A stretch of DNA of 64,000 bases from Catellatospora citrea (GTDB lineage: Bacteria; Actinomycetota; Actinomycetes; Mycobacteriales; Micromonosporaceae), in assembly GCF_003610235.1 (NCBI RefSeq), contig NZ_RAPR01000001.1, positions 4,836,001 to 4,900,000 of the forward strand, written 5' to 3'. Below, in pieces: positions 18,392-26,841 of this stretch. Each line of letters begins with the position of its first letter. Position 1 is the stretch's first letter. The translations under genes and the position numbers were made by a program. The notes beneath the pieces were generated by a model that saw nothing but the letters and a program-made list of their open reading frames with translations, made no database searches and was not told the origin of the DNA.

Positions 18392-19208
18392 AACGCCCGT
18401 CGGGCGACGGGGCGGGGTCGGTGGGGGAGATGTCGAGGAGGGCGGCGACCTGCAGCAGTTGGGACGTCAGCCGCCGGGCGCGTTTCGGGGTGAGCGGGAG
18501 CATCGTCCGGCGGACGATGTACAACTCGTCGTCGATGATCGCCCACGGAGGGATCTGCCCGCGTAGATGGGCGCGGCGCAGCTCCGCCGAGATGAGCTGG
18601 TCGGCGAAGGTCATGTCGTCGATGATGATCCGGTACTCGTTCCAGAACGCGTCCTCGCCCTGCCCGCGCCTGCCGCCGGTTGCCCGCCGCTGCACGGTGG
18701 TGTACGCGTACCCGGTCGGCAGTTTCAGCACCGCGAACGAGCCCGATCCGGTGGACACCGTCACCGCGCCGCTCAGACAGGCCCCGTCCTCCTCCCACTT
18801 GACCCGGCCCACGACCACGGGGAAGCCGCCGACGGTGGTCCGCACCGCGAAACCCACCCTGACCTGGCCGGTGGCCTCGCGCATGGCCCGCGGCCAGTCG
18901 GCGCGGTCGACGGACGCGGTTCCGCCGGACCGGACGGCCCACCGGGCCGCCGCGCGCCAGCCGAACCACTCCCACAGGCCGTACCCGATGGCGGCCACGC
19001 CGCCTGCGGCCAGCAGCAGCCCGTAGACCGGGAAACCGCCGACGTGACGGTCCAGCGCGGCTGCGCCGACCACCAGCAAACTCAGCCCGCAGCACAGGGC
19101 GAGGCTGAGCCCGAGGCAGCCGAGCGCGGTCGACCAGGAGCTGGATGCCCGGTGCGGGCGCACCGGGTCGCGGGACACCTTCCGGTTCGCGTGGGGGAGC
19201 TGGCGCAC
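18390..19208 (-). CDS. hypothetical membrane-anchored protein
   Basis: 272 residues from a GTG at 19208; no closer start with a ribosome site precedes the membrane segments. Two adjacent hydrophobic helices (about residues 28-50 and 60-80) form an N-terminal hairpin, followed by a soluble domain of about 190 residues rich in beta-strand patterns (VRVGFAVRTTVGGFPVVVGRVKWEEDG) and a C-terminal helix. Cysteines are few and no catalytic motif is visible. I do not recognise it. The stop codon lies inside the repeat hairpin at 18343-18391, so the C-terminus may have been set by that element's insertion. Confidence 0.7.
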   Translation of the reverse strand: MRQLPHANRKVSRDPVRPHRASSSWSTALGCLGLSLALCCGLSLLVVGAAALDRHVGGFPVYGLLLAAGGVAAIGYGLWEWFGWRAAARWAVRSGGTASVDRADWPRAMREATGQVRVGFAVRTTVGGFPVVVGRVKWEEDGACLSGAVTVSTGSGSFAVLKLPTGYAYTTVQRRATGGRRGQGEDAFWNEYRIIIDDMTFADQLISAELRRAHLRGQIPPWAIIDDELYIVRRTMLPLTPKRARRLTSQLLQVAALLDISPTDPAPSPDGR

Positions 19209-19242
19209 GAGGCAGACGGTAGTGCCGGGCGTCCAGCGCCGG

Positions 19243-20193
19243 TCAGCGAAGTTGGTAGCGGGTGTAGTGGTGGTGGCGGGTGAAACCGAGTTTGGCGTAC
19301 ATCGCCAGGGCCGGGGCGTTGCGCGATTCGACCTGCAGGAAGGCGTCGGTCGCGCCGCGCCGCACGGCCCAGCGGGCCAGCACGCCCATCGCCTCCTGGG
19401 CCAGGCCGCGCCGGCGTGCGGCGTGAGCCGTCTCCACGCCGAAGACGCCCAGCCAGCGACCGTTGCCGGTGACGGTGCCGCGGGCCCGGGCCAGCAGCGC
19501 TCCGCTCTCGTCGTACCGCTGGGCGAACACCAGCTCGGGCACCGCCGTCAGCACGTGCAGCGCCGCCTCGGGCAGCGGCCCCCGGTCGTCGGCCACCATC
19601 GCCAGGAAACCCGGGGACATGTCCCGGCTCAGCTCGAACGCGTCACCGGGCGGCGTCACCGCGATCAGCTCGTCGAGCGCGCAGACCTGGACCTCGACCG
19701 TGCACTCGGCGTGCCAGCCGGCTTTGATCAGCTCCCGCTCGACGCTCGCGGCCAGCGGCAGCGGCACGTCGACCTGCGGGGGTAGTCCCTGGCGGCGGTA
19801 GAAGCCGACGACCGCGTCCAGCGCCGCCGGCAGCGGCAGGCCCGGGTCGCCGACCGGCAGCGCCGAGTTGGCCCGGCCGGTGTATCCGCCGGCCGCCCGC
19901 AGCCGCCAGGCGCCCAGCTCCTCGACCACCGGCGGCGGCCAGGCCTCGGTGGCGGCCAGCTCCAGCGCCGCGATCTCACGGGCGGTCGGGCCGCGCCGCG
20001 CGGGCACGACCTTGGCCCGGTGCACCTCGGCCAGCGGCACGACGACCACTCCGTGGGAGGTCGCGACGGTGAGGGAGGAGTCCCCGACCTCGGTGAGATC
20101 GCCCAGCAGATCGGTGAACTGCGGGCGATCATCCCGGTATCCGGCGAATCTGCGTACCACCACGCGGGACCCGAGATCACTCTTAGCCAACAC
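19243..20193 (-). CDS. GNAT-family N-acetyltransferase with N-terminal SH3-like domain
   Basis: 316 residues, GTG at 20193 with GGGAGG nine bases upstream. The first 60 residues look like a small barrel (GSRVVVRRFAGYRDD...LTEVGDSSLTVATSHGVVVVPLAEV). The C-terminal half has GNAT motif A (GVFGVETAHAARRRGLAQEAM, i.e. the Q/RxxGxG/A type acetyl-CoA loop) and motif B (AFLQVESRNAPALAMYAKLGF). The acceptor is unknown. Its position divergent from fdxA and dapC matches the gene order I recall from mycobacteria (Rv1176c-Rv1178). Acetyl-CoA binding is well supported by motif; the biological substrate is not. Confidence 0.87.
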   Translation of the reverse strand: MLAKSDLGSRVVVRRFAGYRDDRPQFTDLLGDLTEVGDSSLTVATSHGVVVVPLAEVHRAKVVPARRGPTAREIAALELAATEAWPPPVVEELGAWRLRAAGGYTGRANSALPVGDPGLPLPAALDAVVGFYRRQGLPPQVDVPLPLAASVERELIKAGWHAECTVEVQVCALDELIAVTPPGDAFELSRDMSPGFLAMVADDRGPLPEAALHVLTAVPELVFAQRYDESGALLARARGTVTGNGRWLGVFGVETAHAARRRGLAQEAMGVLARWAVRRGATDAFLQVESRNAPALAMYAKLGFTRHHHYTRYQLR

Positions 20194-20217
20194 TGACTAC
20201 CTACCTCCCTCACCCGG

Positions 20218-20227
20218 ATACTAGGCT
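20218..20227. promoter_or_regulatory. overlapping divergent -10 elements (acetyltransferase / fdxA)
   Basis: TAGTAT on the minus strand (20223-20218) and TAGGCT on the plus strand (20222-20227) share the central TA. The minus one gives an 18-nt leader containing the GGGAGG of the acetyltransferase gene; the plus one gives a leader of about 65 nt to fdxA. An inverted repeat GGAAC-N12-GTTCC (20241-20262) lies in the fdxA leader. Confidence 0.35.
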
Positions 20228-20299
20228 TTGACTTGGCCGCGTGGAGCGGCGGAACGTGCACTGTCATGTTCCGTATGAGAGTGCGTGGAGGGACGACCC

Positions 20300-20626
20300 G
20301 TGACCTACATCATCGCCGAGCCGTGCGTCGATGTGCTCGACAAGGCCTGCATCGAGGAGTGCCCTGTCGACTGCATCTACGAGGGCAACCGCATGCTCTA
20401 CATCCACCCGGACGAGTGCGTCGACTGCGGTGCCTGTGAGCCGGTCTGCCCGGTGGAGGCGATCTTCTACGAGGACGACGTGCCGGAGCAGTGGCGCGAC
20501 TACACCACCGCGAACTACGAGTTCTTCAACGAGCTCGGCTCGCCCGGTGGCGCCTCGAAGATCGGAAAGATCAGCGCGGACGCGCCGTTCGTCGCGGCCC
20601 AGCCCGCCAAGGAAGGCGACCACTGA
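20300..20626 (+). CDS. fdxA: seven-iron ferredoxin
   Basis: 108 residues from the GTG at 20300 (GGAGGG upstream; a GTG at 20285 would add five residues without a ribosome site). Cysteines 9, 17, 21, 40, 43, 46 and 50 give the [3Fe-4S]/[4Fe-4S] pattern of actinobacterial FdxA/FdxC, including CVDCGACEPVCP. It is a cytosolic electron carrier. The last bases (AAGGAAGG) of its coding region provide the ribosome site for dapC, whose start overlaps the fdxA stop. Confidence 0.95.
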   Translation: MTYIIAEPCVDVLDKACIEECPVDCIYEGNRMLYIHPDECVDCGACEPVCPVEAIFYEDDVPEQWRDYTTANYEFFNELGSPGGASKIGKISADAPFVAAQPAKEGDH

Positions 20627-21726
20627 GCACGCCGGTTTCCGGTGCAGGCCGGCGGAGGATCTCCGCCGGCCTGCCCGACTTTCCCTGGGACCTGCTGGAG
20701 CCGTCGAAGCGGCGCGCCGCCGCGCACCCTGACGGCATCGTGGACCTGTCCATCGGCACGCCCGTCGACCCGGTGCCCGCGGTCATCCGCAAGGCACTGG
20801 CCGAGGCGTCCGACGCCCCCGGCTACCCGCTGACGGCGGGGACCGCCGAGCTCCGCCAGGAGATCACCGCCTGGGTCGCCCGCTCCTGCGGCGCCGCGCC
20901 CGGGTTCGGCGTGCTGCCGACGATCGGCTCCAAGGAGCTGGTGGCCTGGCTGCCCACGCTGCTCGGCGTCGGCGCGGGCGACACCGTGGTCATCCCCGAG
21001 GTCTGCTACCCGACGTACGAGGTCGGCGTGCAGCTCGCCGGGGCACGGGTGCTGCGGGCCGACACCCCGCCCGCGGGGGAGCGCCCCGCCCTGATCTGGA
21101 TCAACTCGCCCGGCAACCCGCACGGCCGGGTCGCCGCCGAGGCCGAGCTGCGCGCCTGGATCGCGTACGCCCGCGCCACCGGAGCCGTGCTGGTCAGCGA
21201 CGAGTGCTACCTGACCCTGCCGTGGACCGCGACGCCGGTCTCGGTGCTGTCGCTGTGCGACGGCGACTTCACCGGGGTGCTGGCGGTCCACTCGCTGTCC
21301 AAGCGGTCCAACCTGGCCGGCTACCGGGCCGGCTTCGTCGCCGGTGACCCCGACCTGGTCGGCGAGCTGCTGGCGGTGCGCAAGCACGCCGGCATGATCA
21401 TGCCTGCGCCGGTGCAGGCCGCCATGATCGCGGCGCTGGCCGACGAGTCGCACGTGGACGAGCAGCGGGCCCGCTACGCCGCCCGCCGCGAGCTGCTGCG
21501 GGAGGCGCTGCTCGGCGCCGGGTTCACCATCGAGCACTCCGAGGCCGGGCTCTACCTGTGGGCGACCCGCGGCGAGGACTGCTGGGCGACCGTGGACGCG
21601 CTGGCCGAGCTGGGTGTGCTGGTCGCGCCGGGGGCGATCTACGGACCCGGCGGCGCGAAGCACGTGCGGGTCGCGCTGACCGCCACCGACGAGCGGGTGC
21701 GTACGGCAGTGGCGCGTCTCGCCTGA
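20623..21726 (+). CDS. dapC: succinyldiaminopimelate transaminase (DapC)
   Basis: 367 residues if it starts at CTG 20623, which overlaps the fdxA stop as CTGA and sits six bases after AAGGAAGG. No ATG or GTG is in frame at a sensible place, and the homology-like region (ISAGLPDFPWDLLEPSKRRA) begins about 14 codons later, so a CTG start is the best reading. Fold-type-I aminotransferase features are complete: NSPGNPHG substrate loop, SDECY aspartate, PLP lysine in HSLSKRSNLAGYRAGF, and a C-terminal arginine in KHVRVALT. It catalyses the amination step of the succinylase branch of diaminopimelate/lysine synthesis, ahead of DapE (27799) and after DapD (26842). Confidence 0.92.
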   Translation: MSTPVSGAGRRRISAGLPDFPWDLLEPSKRRAAAHPDGIVDLSIGTPVDPVPAVIRKALAEASDAPGYPLTAGTAELRQEITAWVARSCGAAPGFGVLPTIGSKELVAWLPTLLGVGAGDTVVIPEVCYPTYEVGVQLAGARVLRADTPPAGERPALIWINSPGNPHGRVAAEAELRAWIAYARATGAVLVSDECYLTLPWTATPVSVLSLCDGDFTGVLAVHSLSKRSNLAGYRAGFVAGDPDLVGELLAVRKHAGMIMPAPVQAAMIAALADESHVDEQRARYAARRELLREALLGAGFTIEHSEAGLYLWATRGEDCWATVDALAELGVLVAPGAIYGPGGAKHVRVALTATDERVRTAVARLA

Positions 21727-21730
21727 TCGG

Positions 21731-23083
21731 TCAGGCCGCCGTGACCGGCACCTGCACCGCCCAGTAGAGCTGACCCTGCGGGCCGGTGAAAAGCAGCGCC
21801 ACCAGCAGGTCCGAGGGCCGCACTCCGGCTTCCTCCCGGCTCGGCAGCCTGCCGACGAACCCCGTCGACGTCTCGACCGGCTTGATGGAGACCGCCATTC
21901 CCTCCGGGTACCGGGTCCCGGAGGCGCCGGCTTGGGTCGGGGTCAGCGCCGAAAGCCACGGGTATCGCTTCCAGGCGTTGCGCAGGCCTTCGCCGCCCCA
22001 GCCGCCGCCGTCCCTGCCGTAGAGCTGGGGCACGACCCGGTTGTAGCGCCTGTCGATAACGATGAGTTGGTAGCGGCCGCGCGTCGGCTGTCGTGGAACC
22101 GCCAGGTCGAGCCGTCCGAGGACGGTCCAGTTTCCATGAGGGCCGAGCTCGGACACTCCGAGGGCAGCGGCATCGGCCTCGAAGCGGTCCATGTCGGTGA
22201 CCCGGACGGTGGCGACGGGGTGCACCGCTTCCGGCCCGTACGGCGGACGGTCTTGCCACACACCGAAGCCGACCGCTGCCACCGAGGCTGTCACCAGGAC
22301 GATCGCGATGAACGGCACGAGACGTGGCCGGCGGCCCGGCGCGGACTCGCTCCACAGCGCCGCCGTCAGGAAGAGCATGCCGACTGCCAGACCGAAGCTG
22401 ACGACGCCCGCCCAGTGCGACTGCTGGCCCTCCAGCTCGGCCCGCACCTGATCGACCTGGTGCAGCAGGCAGAGCATGGCGAGCACCAGGCCGACCGCGG
22501 TGACCGCGGCGACGGCGTGCGCCCGTGCCGCCAGGTCCACCGCGCGGGCCGTGTCGGCGAGCGGGCTGCGGCGCATGACGTGCTGCACCGTCGCGGTGAC
22601 GAACACGCAGGTGACCAGCGCGCCCACGCCCCAGGCGACGATGTCCCCGGCGTCCCCGAGCCCCGAGGACACGGCCAGGACGGTGGAGATCAGCGCGAGG
22701 GCGGCGATGGCGGCGGGCGTGCGGCGCAGCCAAGCCGGGACCGTGACCTCCGCCTCGGTCCCGGTCGCGGTGCCCGCGGCCAGCTCAGCCGACGCCGCGC
22801 CGAGCAGCCACCCGGCCAGCACCGGCACGGTCAGGACGGCGAACCGCTGCTCGGGCAGCAGCCAGATCAGCGGGATCACGCCGCCGAGGAGGATGCCCCA
22901 GCTGCGTCGTCGCCGGATCAAGCGCAGATAGCGCTCGACGGAGGCGGCGCGCTCCGGAGTGAGGTCGAGCCCATGGCGGTTCGCGAAGCGCAGGATGCGC
23001 GGCGGGTCGACCCGGCCGTGGATCGCGATCACCAGCACGGCGAGCCCCACCGCGATGAGAACGAGCACTGACAACTCGGCCAC
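21731..23083 (-). CDS. hypothetical polytopic membrane protein
   Basis: 450 residues, GTG at 23083. Eight hydrophobic helices occupy roughly residues 1-290 in pairs, with basic loops (RLIRRRRSW, RRSPLADTAR). The remaining 160 residues form a soluble C-terminal domain, probably extracytoplasmic, containing HPVATVRVTDMDRFEADAAALGV and 'YNRVVPQLYGRDGGGWG'. I do not recognise a family. It is convergent with dapC with only four bases between, and its upstream end faces the helicase gene (same strand), with a 63-base gap. Confidence 0.72.
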   Translation of the reverse strand: MAELSVLVLIAVGLAVLVIAIHGRVDPPRILRFANRHGLDLTPERAASVERYLRLIRRRRSWGILLGGVIPLIWLLPEQRFAVLTVPVLAGWLLGAASAELAAGTATGTEAEVTVPAWLRRTPAAIAALALISTVLAVSSGLGDAGDIVAWGVGALVTCVFVTATVQHVMRRSPLADTARAVDLAARAHAVAAVTAVGLVLAMLCLLHQVDQVRAELEGQQSHWAGVVSFGLAVGMLFLTAALWSESAPGRRPRLVPFIAIVLVTASVAAVGFGVWQDRPPYGPEAVHPVATVRVTDMDRFEADAAALGVSELGPHGNWTVLGRLDLAVPRQPTRGRYQLIVIDRRYNRVVPQLYGRDGGGWGGEGLRNAWKRYPWLSALTPTQAGASGTRYPEGMAVSIKPVETSTGFVGRLPSREEAGVRPSDLLVALLFTGPQGQLYWAVQVPVTAA

Positions 23084-23146
23084 GCCTGGTCCTCCACCCC
23101 GTAGTGGCCAGGACTCTAGCGTCCGGTGGCTACGGGGGCCGCCCGG

Positions 23147-24433
23147 TCAGTGGGCCGGGATGCGGTGCGGGGCGAGCCGTTCCAGGAAGGCCCGGTTGGC
23201 TTCCCAGCCGTCGACCTGCGGCGGGTCCGTGCCGAGCCAGACCGGCTCCGCCGCCGGGTACGCGTGCAACTGCTCCTCGACCCCCGCCCGGCTCACCACG
23301 ACGCACGCCTGCCGGTGCCGGGACGCCAGCACGCACAGCCGTCCCGCCTCCAGGTGGAAGGCGCTGGCGTCGCGCCGCCCGCTCAGCGGGTGCCAGGCCA
23401 GCACCACCTCGTACTGCCGCCCCTGCAGCCGGTTGGCCGTGTCGACGGTGACCCCGGTGATGCCCCGGCGCTGCAGCGCCGCTTCGACGTGTGCCTTCTG
23501 GTCGCGGTGCACCACCCCGACGGCGACGTCGGCCCGGCTCAGCGGACGCGGTCCCGACGGGTCCACCGTGGACACCTCCGCGGTCACCAGCTGGTGCACC
23601 AGGTCGGCGAGCGTCGCGACCAGCGCCGGATCGGTGCGTGGCACGTGTGCGGCGGGCAGTTCCAGCAGCGCCCAGCCGTGCTCGGCGGCGTGCGCCAGCG
23701 CGGGGTGGGCGAGGCTGGCCAGCTCCAGCCGCCGATCGGTCGGTGCGGCGCCGGCGGTGAAGGCGCGGGTGTAGAACGCGTCGGAGATCACCGGTGCGGT
23801 GTGCGGGGCGAGCCGCCAGCTCACCGGCAGGGGGATGACGGGGGTGTCCGGGTGGTGGCGCAGCAGGGTGCCCGCGGCGGTGTCCAGCGGCCAGGTGGCC
23901 AGCGAGCGCACCGAGTGCTCGTCGGCGACGGTGAACGGGGCGAGCTGCCCCGGGTCGCCGACCAGCAGCAGCCGGTCGAACAGGTGCCCGACGCGCACCA
24001 GCGCCGCCGCCGACATCTGGTACGCCTCGTCGATGACGCCCAGCGGCCAGCTGCGCTCGTCGGCCTTGACGTAGGCCCACTTCGCGGCGGTGCCGACGAG
24101 GACGTCGCAGCCGCCGAGCTCGCCGAGCCTGGTGCCGGTGCGCACCTTGGTCCGGGGCCAACCGGTCGGCGGCGTCCACTCCTGGCCGTGCAGGCGGCCG
24201 GTGGACAGCCCGGCCCCGGCGAGCGCGATCACGAGGTCGTCGGCCTGGTCGTTGGTCTGCACCACGATCGGCACGTTCTCACCCACCGCGACCAGGCGTT
24301 TCGCGAGTTCCCTGACCAGGGTGGACTTGCCCGCGCCGGGCGGGGAGTCGACGACGACGGCCCGGTCGGCGCCGCGTACCCGATCCCAGACCTCTTCGAT
24401 CGCGGCCTCGTGGCGCGCTCCGGCGCTGCTCAC
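23147..24433 (-). CDS. SF1B-type (UPF1/DNA2-like) helicase or ATPase, third gene of the split nuclease-helicase set
   Basis: 428 residues, GTG at 24433 overlapping the previous gene (GTGA). Motif I PPGAGKST (31-38), motif II VIDEAYQ (about 133-139), motif III GDPGQL (159-164), motif IV near PVSWR (204-207), motif V DTANRLQGRQYEVVL (331-345) and motif VI ASRHRQACVVVSR (370-382) are in order. The DEAY variant and the motif V/VI form are those of UPF1/DNA2-like SF1B enzymes, not UvrD. It lacks the 1B barrel usually inserted after motif Ia; a barrel-like region is instead in the preceding gene product. With the Cas4-like nuclease two genes upstream it may make a multi-subunit DNA2-like machine. 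Confidence 0.85.
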   Translation of the reverse strand: MSSAGARHEAAIEEVWDRVRGADRAVVVDSPPGAGKSTLVRELAKRLVAVGENVPIVVQTNDQADDLVIALAGAGLSTGRLHGQEWTPPTGWPRTKVRTGTRLGELGGCDVLVGTAAKWAYVKADERSWPLGVIDEAYQMSAAALVRVGHLFDRLLLVGDPGQLAPFTVADEHSVRSLATWPLDTAAGTLLRHHPDTPVIPLPVSWRLAPHTAPVISDAFYTRAFTAGAAPTDRRLELASLAHPALAHAAEHGWALLELPAAHVPRTDPALVATLADLVHQLVTAEVSTVDPSGPRPLSRADVAVGVVHRDQKAHVEAALQRRGITGVTVDTANRLQGRQYEVVLAWHPLSGRRDASAFHLEAGRLCVLASRHRQACVVVSRAGVEEQLHAYPAAEPVWLGTDPPQVDGWEANRAFLERLAPHRIPAH

Positions 24434-25893
24434 TGCGCACCTCGCGGCTCGGTGCCGGCGGCGGGGGCGAGGTCGGTGTCCAGGTCGTCGTCCAGTTCCG
24501 GTTCGGGGGCGGGTTTCGGGCGGGACGAGCGGGTCGGCCAGGGCAGCTCGTCCGGCAGGTTGTCGGGGAAGTACTGCAACGGGCCGAACGGGGCCAGCAC
24601 CACCTCGGCGTCGGCGTCGGGCAGCAGGCCCAGCTTGGGCCGGGTGACCGCGCCGCTGGTGACCATCAGCTCGACGGTGTCGTCGGTGGAGCCGCGCACC
24701 ACCATGCCGACCTTGCCCCACCACAGCTCGGTGCCCGCGGGCCGGTCGAACGCGGACCCGGTGCGCACCCACAGCAGCGGCCGCAGCACCGAGCGGCCGC
24801 CGGAGTTGACGACGGTGTGCTCGGGGTCGCGCTTGATGACGACCCCGGCGACGGCCTCGCCGGTGGCCAGGTAGCGGGCCATGACCAGGGGGTCGTCCAG
24901 GGCCATCTGCCGCTCCAGGGCGGCCGTGCGGGTCTCCAGCTCGTGCAGGAAGCGGTATGCCGGCACGTCGGACAGCCGCGCGCTGAACGACACCGTGCCC
25001 GCCAGCACCCGCTCCCGGTGCCGGGTCCACGACCAGCGGTCCGACTCCCAGCGTTTGGCCACGTGCTCGCCCGGCGGCAGCATCCGCACCAGGTCGATCG
25101 CCGCCCAGGTGTCGCGCCACGCCCCGTCGAGCACCTCGGCGGCGGCCAGCTTGAGCCGGCGCACGTCGCCCTGCTGCTTGGCCCGCTCCAGGGCCGGGCG
25201 CAGCACGACCTGGTCCCAGGACGGATCGCTGGCGGGGCCGGCCGGGGGCATCGCCTCGGCGTCGCGGGCGGCCTGCCAGGCGTCGGCGCCGGCGGGCGGC
25301 TCGATCCAGGCCAGCAGCCGGCCCAGGTGCCCGTCCTCGGTGGGCAGCTGGCCGGTGCGCCAGTGCGCGGTGAGCAGGTCGGTCGCGGTGAGCAGCACGT
25401 TGGAGCCGGGCAGGTGGCGGCGTGAGGCGATCCAGCCCAGGTGCGCCCCGGCGGCGGCGAGCACCGGGTCGTCGAGGGTGCGCAGGTACTGCCCGAGCAG
25501 GCCGACCCAGTGCGCGGTGGCCTCGTTGGGCACCACCAGCTGCGGGGCGTCCACGCAGCACTGGTCGACGTCCAGCTCGCGGCCGTTGCCGGTGGCCCGG
25601 ACGACGGGTTCGGTGACGGTGTAGCGGCTCAGGTAGGTGGCCAGGTCGCGGGCCAGGCCGCCGAGCGCGGCGAAGCGCAGCGCCCGGTCGCGCGGTTCGG
25701 CGACGGTGAGCAGCTTGGGGGAGTCGCGGAAGGAGCCGTAGCGGATCGCGACCGGCGCGGACGGTTCGCCTGCCAGGTGGTATCCGGTGAGCAGCCAGGG
25801 CCGCGGCGACAGGTGCCGGTGGGCGCGGGAGGCCGCGGGCACGGCACGGGCCCGCGACAGCGCGAGCAGTCGCTGGTAGACGTCGAGGCTCAC
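24430..25893 (-). CDS. unknown protein with C-terminal beta-barrel-like region, middle gene of the nuclease-helicase set
   Basis: 487 residues from a GTG at 25893 that overlaps the upstream stop (GTGA). The first 300 residues look helical (LLGQYLRTLDDPVLAAAGAHLGW...), followed by a predicted barrel: AVAGVVIKRDPEHTVV, RPLLWVRTGSAFDRPAGTELWWGKVGMVVRG and DDTVELMVTSGAV. That pattern resembles the 1B barrel and stalk that sit between nuclease and helicase in DNA2. The C-terminus is an acidic, Pro-rich tail. I do not recognise a named family. Position and overlaps on both sides argue that it is an obligate partner joining the nuclease and helicase. Confidence 0.75.
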   Translation of the reverse strand: MSLDVYQRLLALSRARAVPAASRAHRHLSPRPWLLTGYHLAGEPSAPVAIRYGSFRDSPKLLTVAEPRDRALRFAALGGLARDLATYLSRYTVTEPVVRATGNGRELDVDQCCVDAPQLVVPNEATAHWVGLLGQYLRTLDDPVLAAAGAHLGWIASRRHLPGSNVLLTATDLLTAHWRTGQLPTEDGHLGRLLAWIEPPAGADAWQAARDAEAMPPAGPASDPSWDQVVLRPALERAKQQGDVRRLKLAAAEVLDGAWRDTWAAIDLVRMLPPGEHVAKRWESDRWSWTRHRERVLAGTVSFSARLSDVPAYRFLHELETRTAALERQMALDDPLVMARYLATGEAVAGVVIKRDPEHTVVNSGGRSVLRPLLWVRTGSAFDRPAGTELWWGKVGMVVRGSTDDTVELMVTSGAVTRPKLGLLPDADAEVVLAPFGPLQYFPDNLPDELPWPTRSSRPKPAPEPELDDDLDTDLAPAAGTEPRGAQ

Positions 25894-26822
25894 GGGATGC
25901 TCCGTCCGCCGGTCGCCCAACCGTACGCCGCCGCGGCGCGGGCCAGCTCGTCCGCGATGGCCTGCTCGGCCTCCCCGGACGGGGTGCGCTCGCCGTGGGC
26001 CAGGGCCAGCGCGTGCACGGCGGTGCCGACCGGGCCGCACAGGTTCGCCGCCGCGCCGCCCGCGCGGGCCACCGTGCCGGTCTGCTCGGCGTCCTGGCGG
26101 CAGTGGGTGTACATCGGACAGCTCGGGCAGCCGTCGCCGAACCGCGCCTCGACCGCGGCCAGCGCGTCGACGAGTGCCGGTCCGCCCAGCTCGGGCACGC
26201 GCAGCCGGGCGGGCAGGTCGACGGCGTCGAGCCGGTCCAGCGACCAGCCCAGGCGGCGCACCTGGGGCGCGACGTCGAGCAGGGTGCCGACCGGGGCGAG
26301 GCCGAAGTTGCGTGGCAGCACCAGCAGGCAGCGGCTGCTGACGCGCTCCGGCACCGGGGCGGCCTGGCGGAGGGCGGCCACCACCACGGCCAGCTCACGG
26401 GCGGTGCCGGCGACCTTGGTCGGGTCGGCGTGACCGTCCAGGCAGGCGTACGACCTGATCTCGACCGGGAACAGGTGGGTGCCGTCGCCGGCCAGCACGA
26501 TCTGATCGGTGGTGACCGGCAGGTCGCGCAGGCGCAGCTTCGGTTCGCGCCACACCCACAGGCCCGCGCCGACCGGCAGCTCGGAGGTCTCGACGGCGGC
26601 CGCGCAGTCGATGCCGAGGTGTCGTCCGACCAGCTCGGGCAGCCGGGCAGTGGCCAGGTGCGTGAAGGTCCCGTCGCGCTCCCGGGCGTACGGGCTCTGC
26701 CCGCCGGGCGGCGCGCCGATGGCGTCGGCCAGCAGCCCGAGGTCGACCTGCGCGGCGTCCAGGGCCTGCCGGCGACGGCAGCCGGGCGCGTCGAGCAGCC
26801 CGGCTATCCGTCGCGGATCCAA
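25890..26822 (-). CDS. Cas4/RecB-like PD-(D/E)XK nuclease with Fe-S staple, first gene of the nuclease-helicase set
   Basis: 310 residues from a TTG at 26822 (GGGAGG six bases upstream). Four cysteines match the Fe-S staple of Cas4, AddB and DNA2: C15, then C232-x2-C235-x5-C241 (CPSCPMYTHC). QSPYARERDGTFTHL (42-56) resembles the motif around the first nuclease helix, TTDQIVL supplies D106 and FPVEIRSY supplies E121. The usual catalytic lysine is Arg123, so activity is uncertain. It lies 19 bases after dapD in the same direction, so dapD and the three-gene set may form one transcript. The role is probably DNA end processing or defence; unproven. Confidence 0.8.
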   Translation of the reverse strand: MDPRRIAGLLDAPGCRRRQALDAAQVDLGLLADAIGAPPGGQSPYARERDGTFTHLATARLPELVGRHLGIDCAAAVETSELPVGAGLWVWREPKLRLRDLPVTTDQIVLAGDGTHLFPVEIRSYACLDGHADPTKVAGTARELAVVVAALRQAAPVPERVSSRCLLVLPRNFGLAPVGTLLDVAPQVRRLGWSLDRLDAVDLPARLRVPELGGPALVDALAAVEARFGDGCPSCPMYTHCRQDAEQTGTVARAGGAAANLCGPVGTAVHALALAHGERTPSGEAEQAIADELARAAAAYGWATGGRSIP

Positions 26823-26841
26823 GAGTCGCCTCCCGGTGAGG

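Noticed and set aside
24434..26398. Single long frame joining helicase with upstream sequence
   Set aside because: The upstream part is out of frame with the two real genes there; GTGA overlaps define three separate genes.
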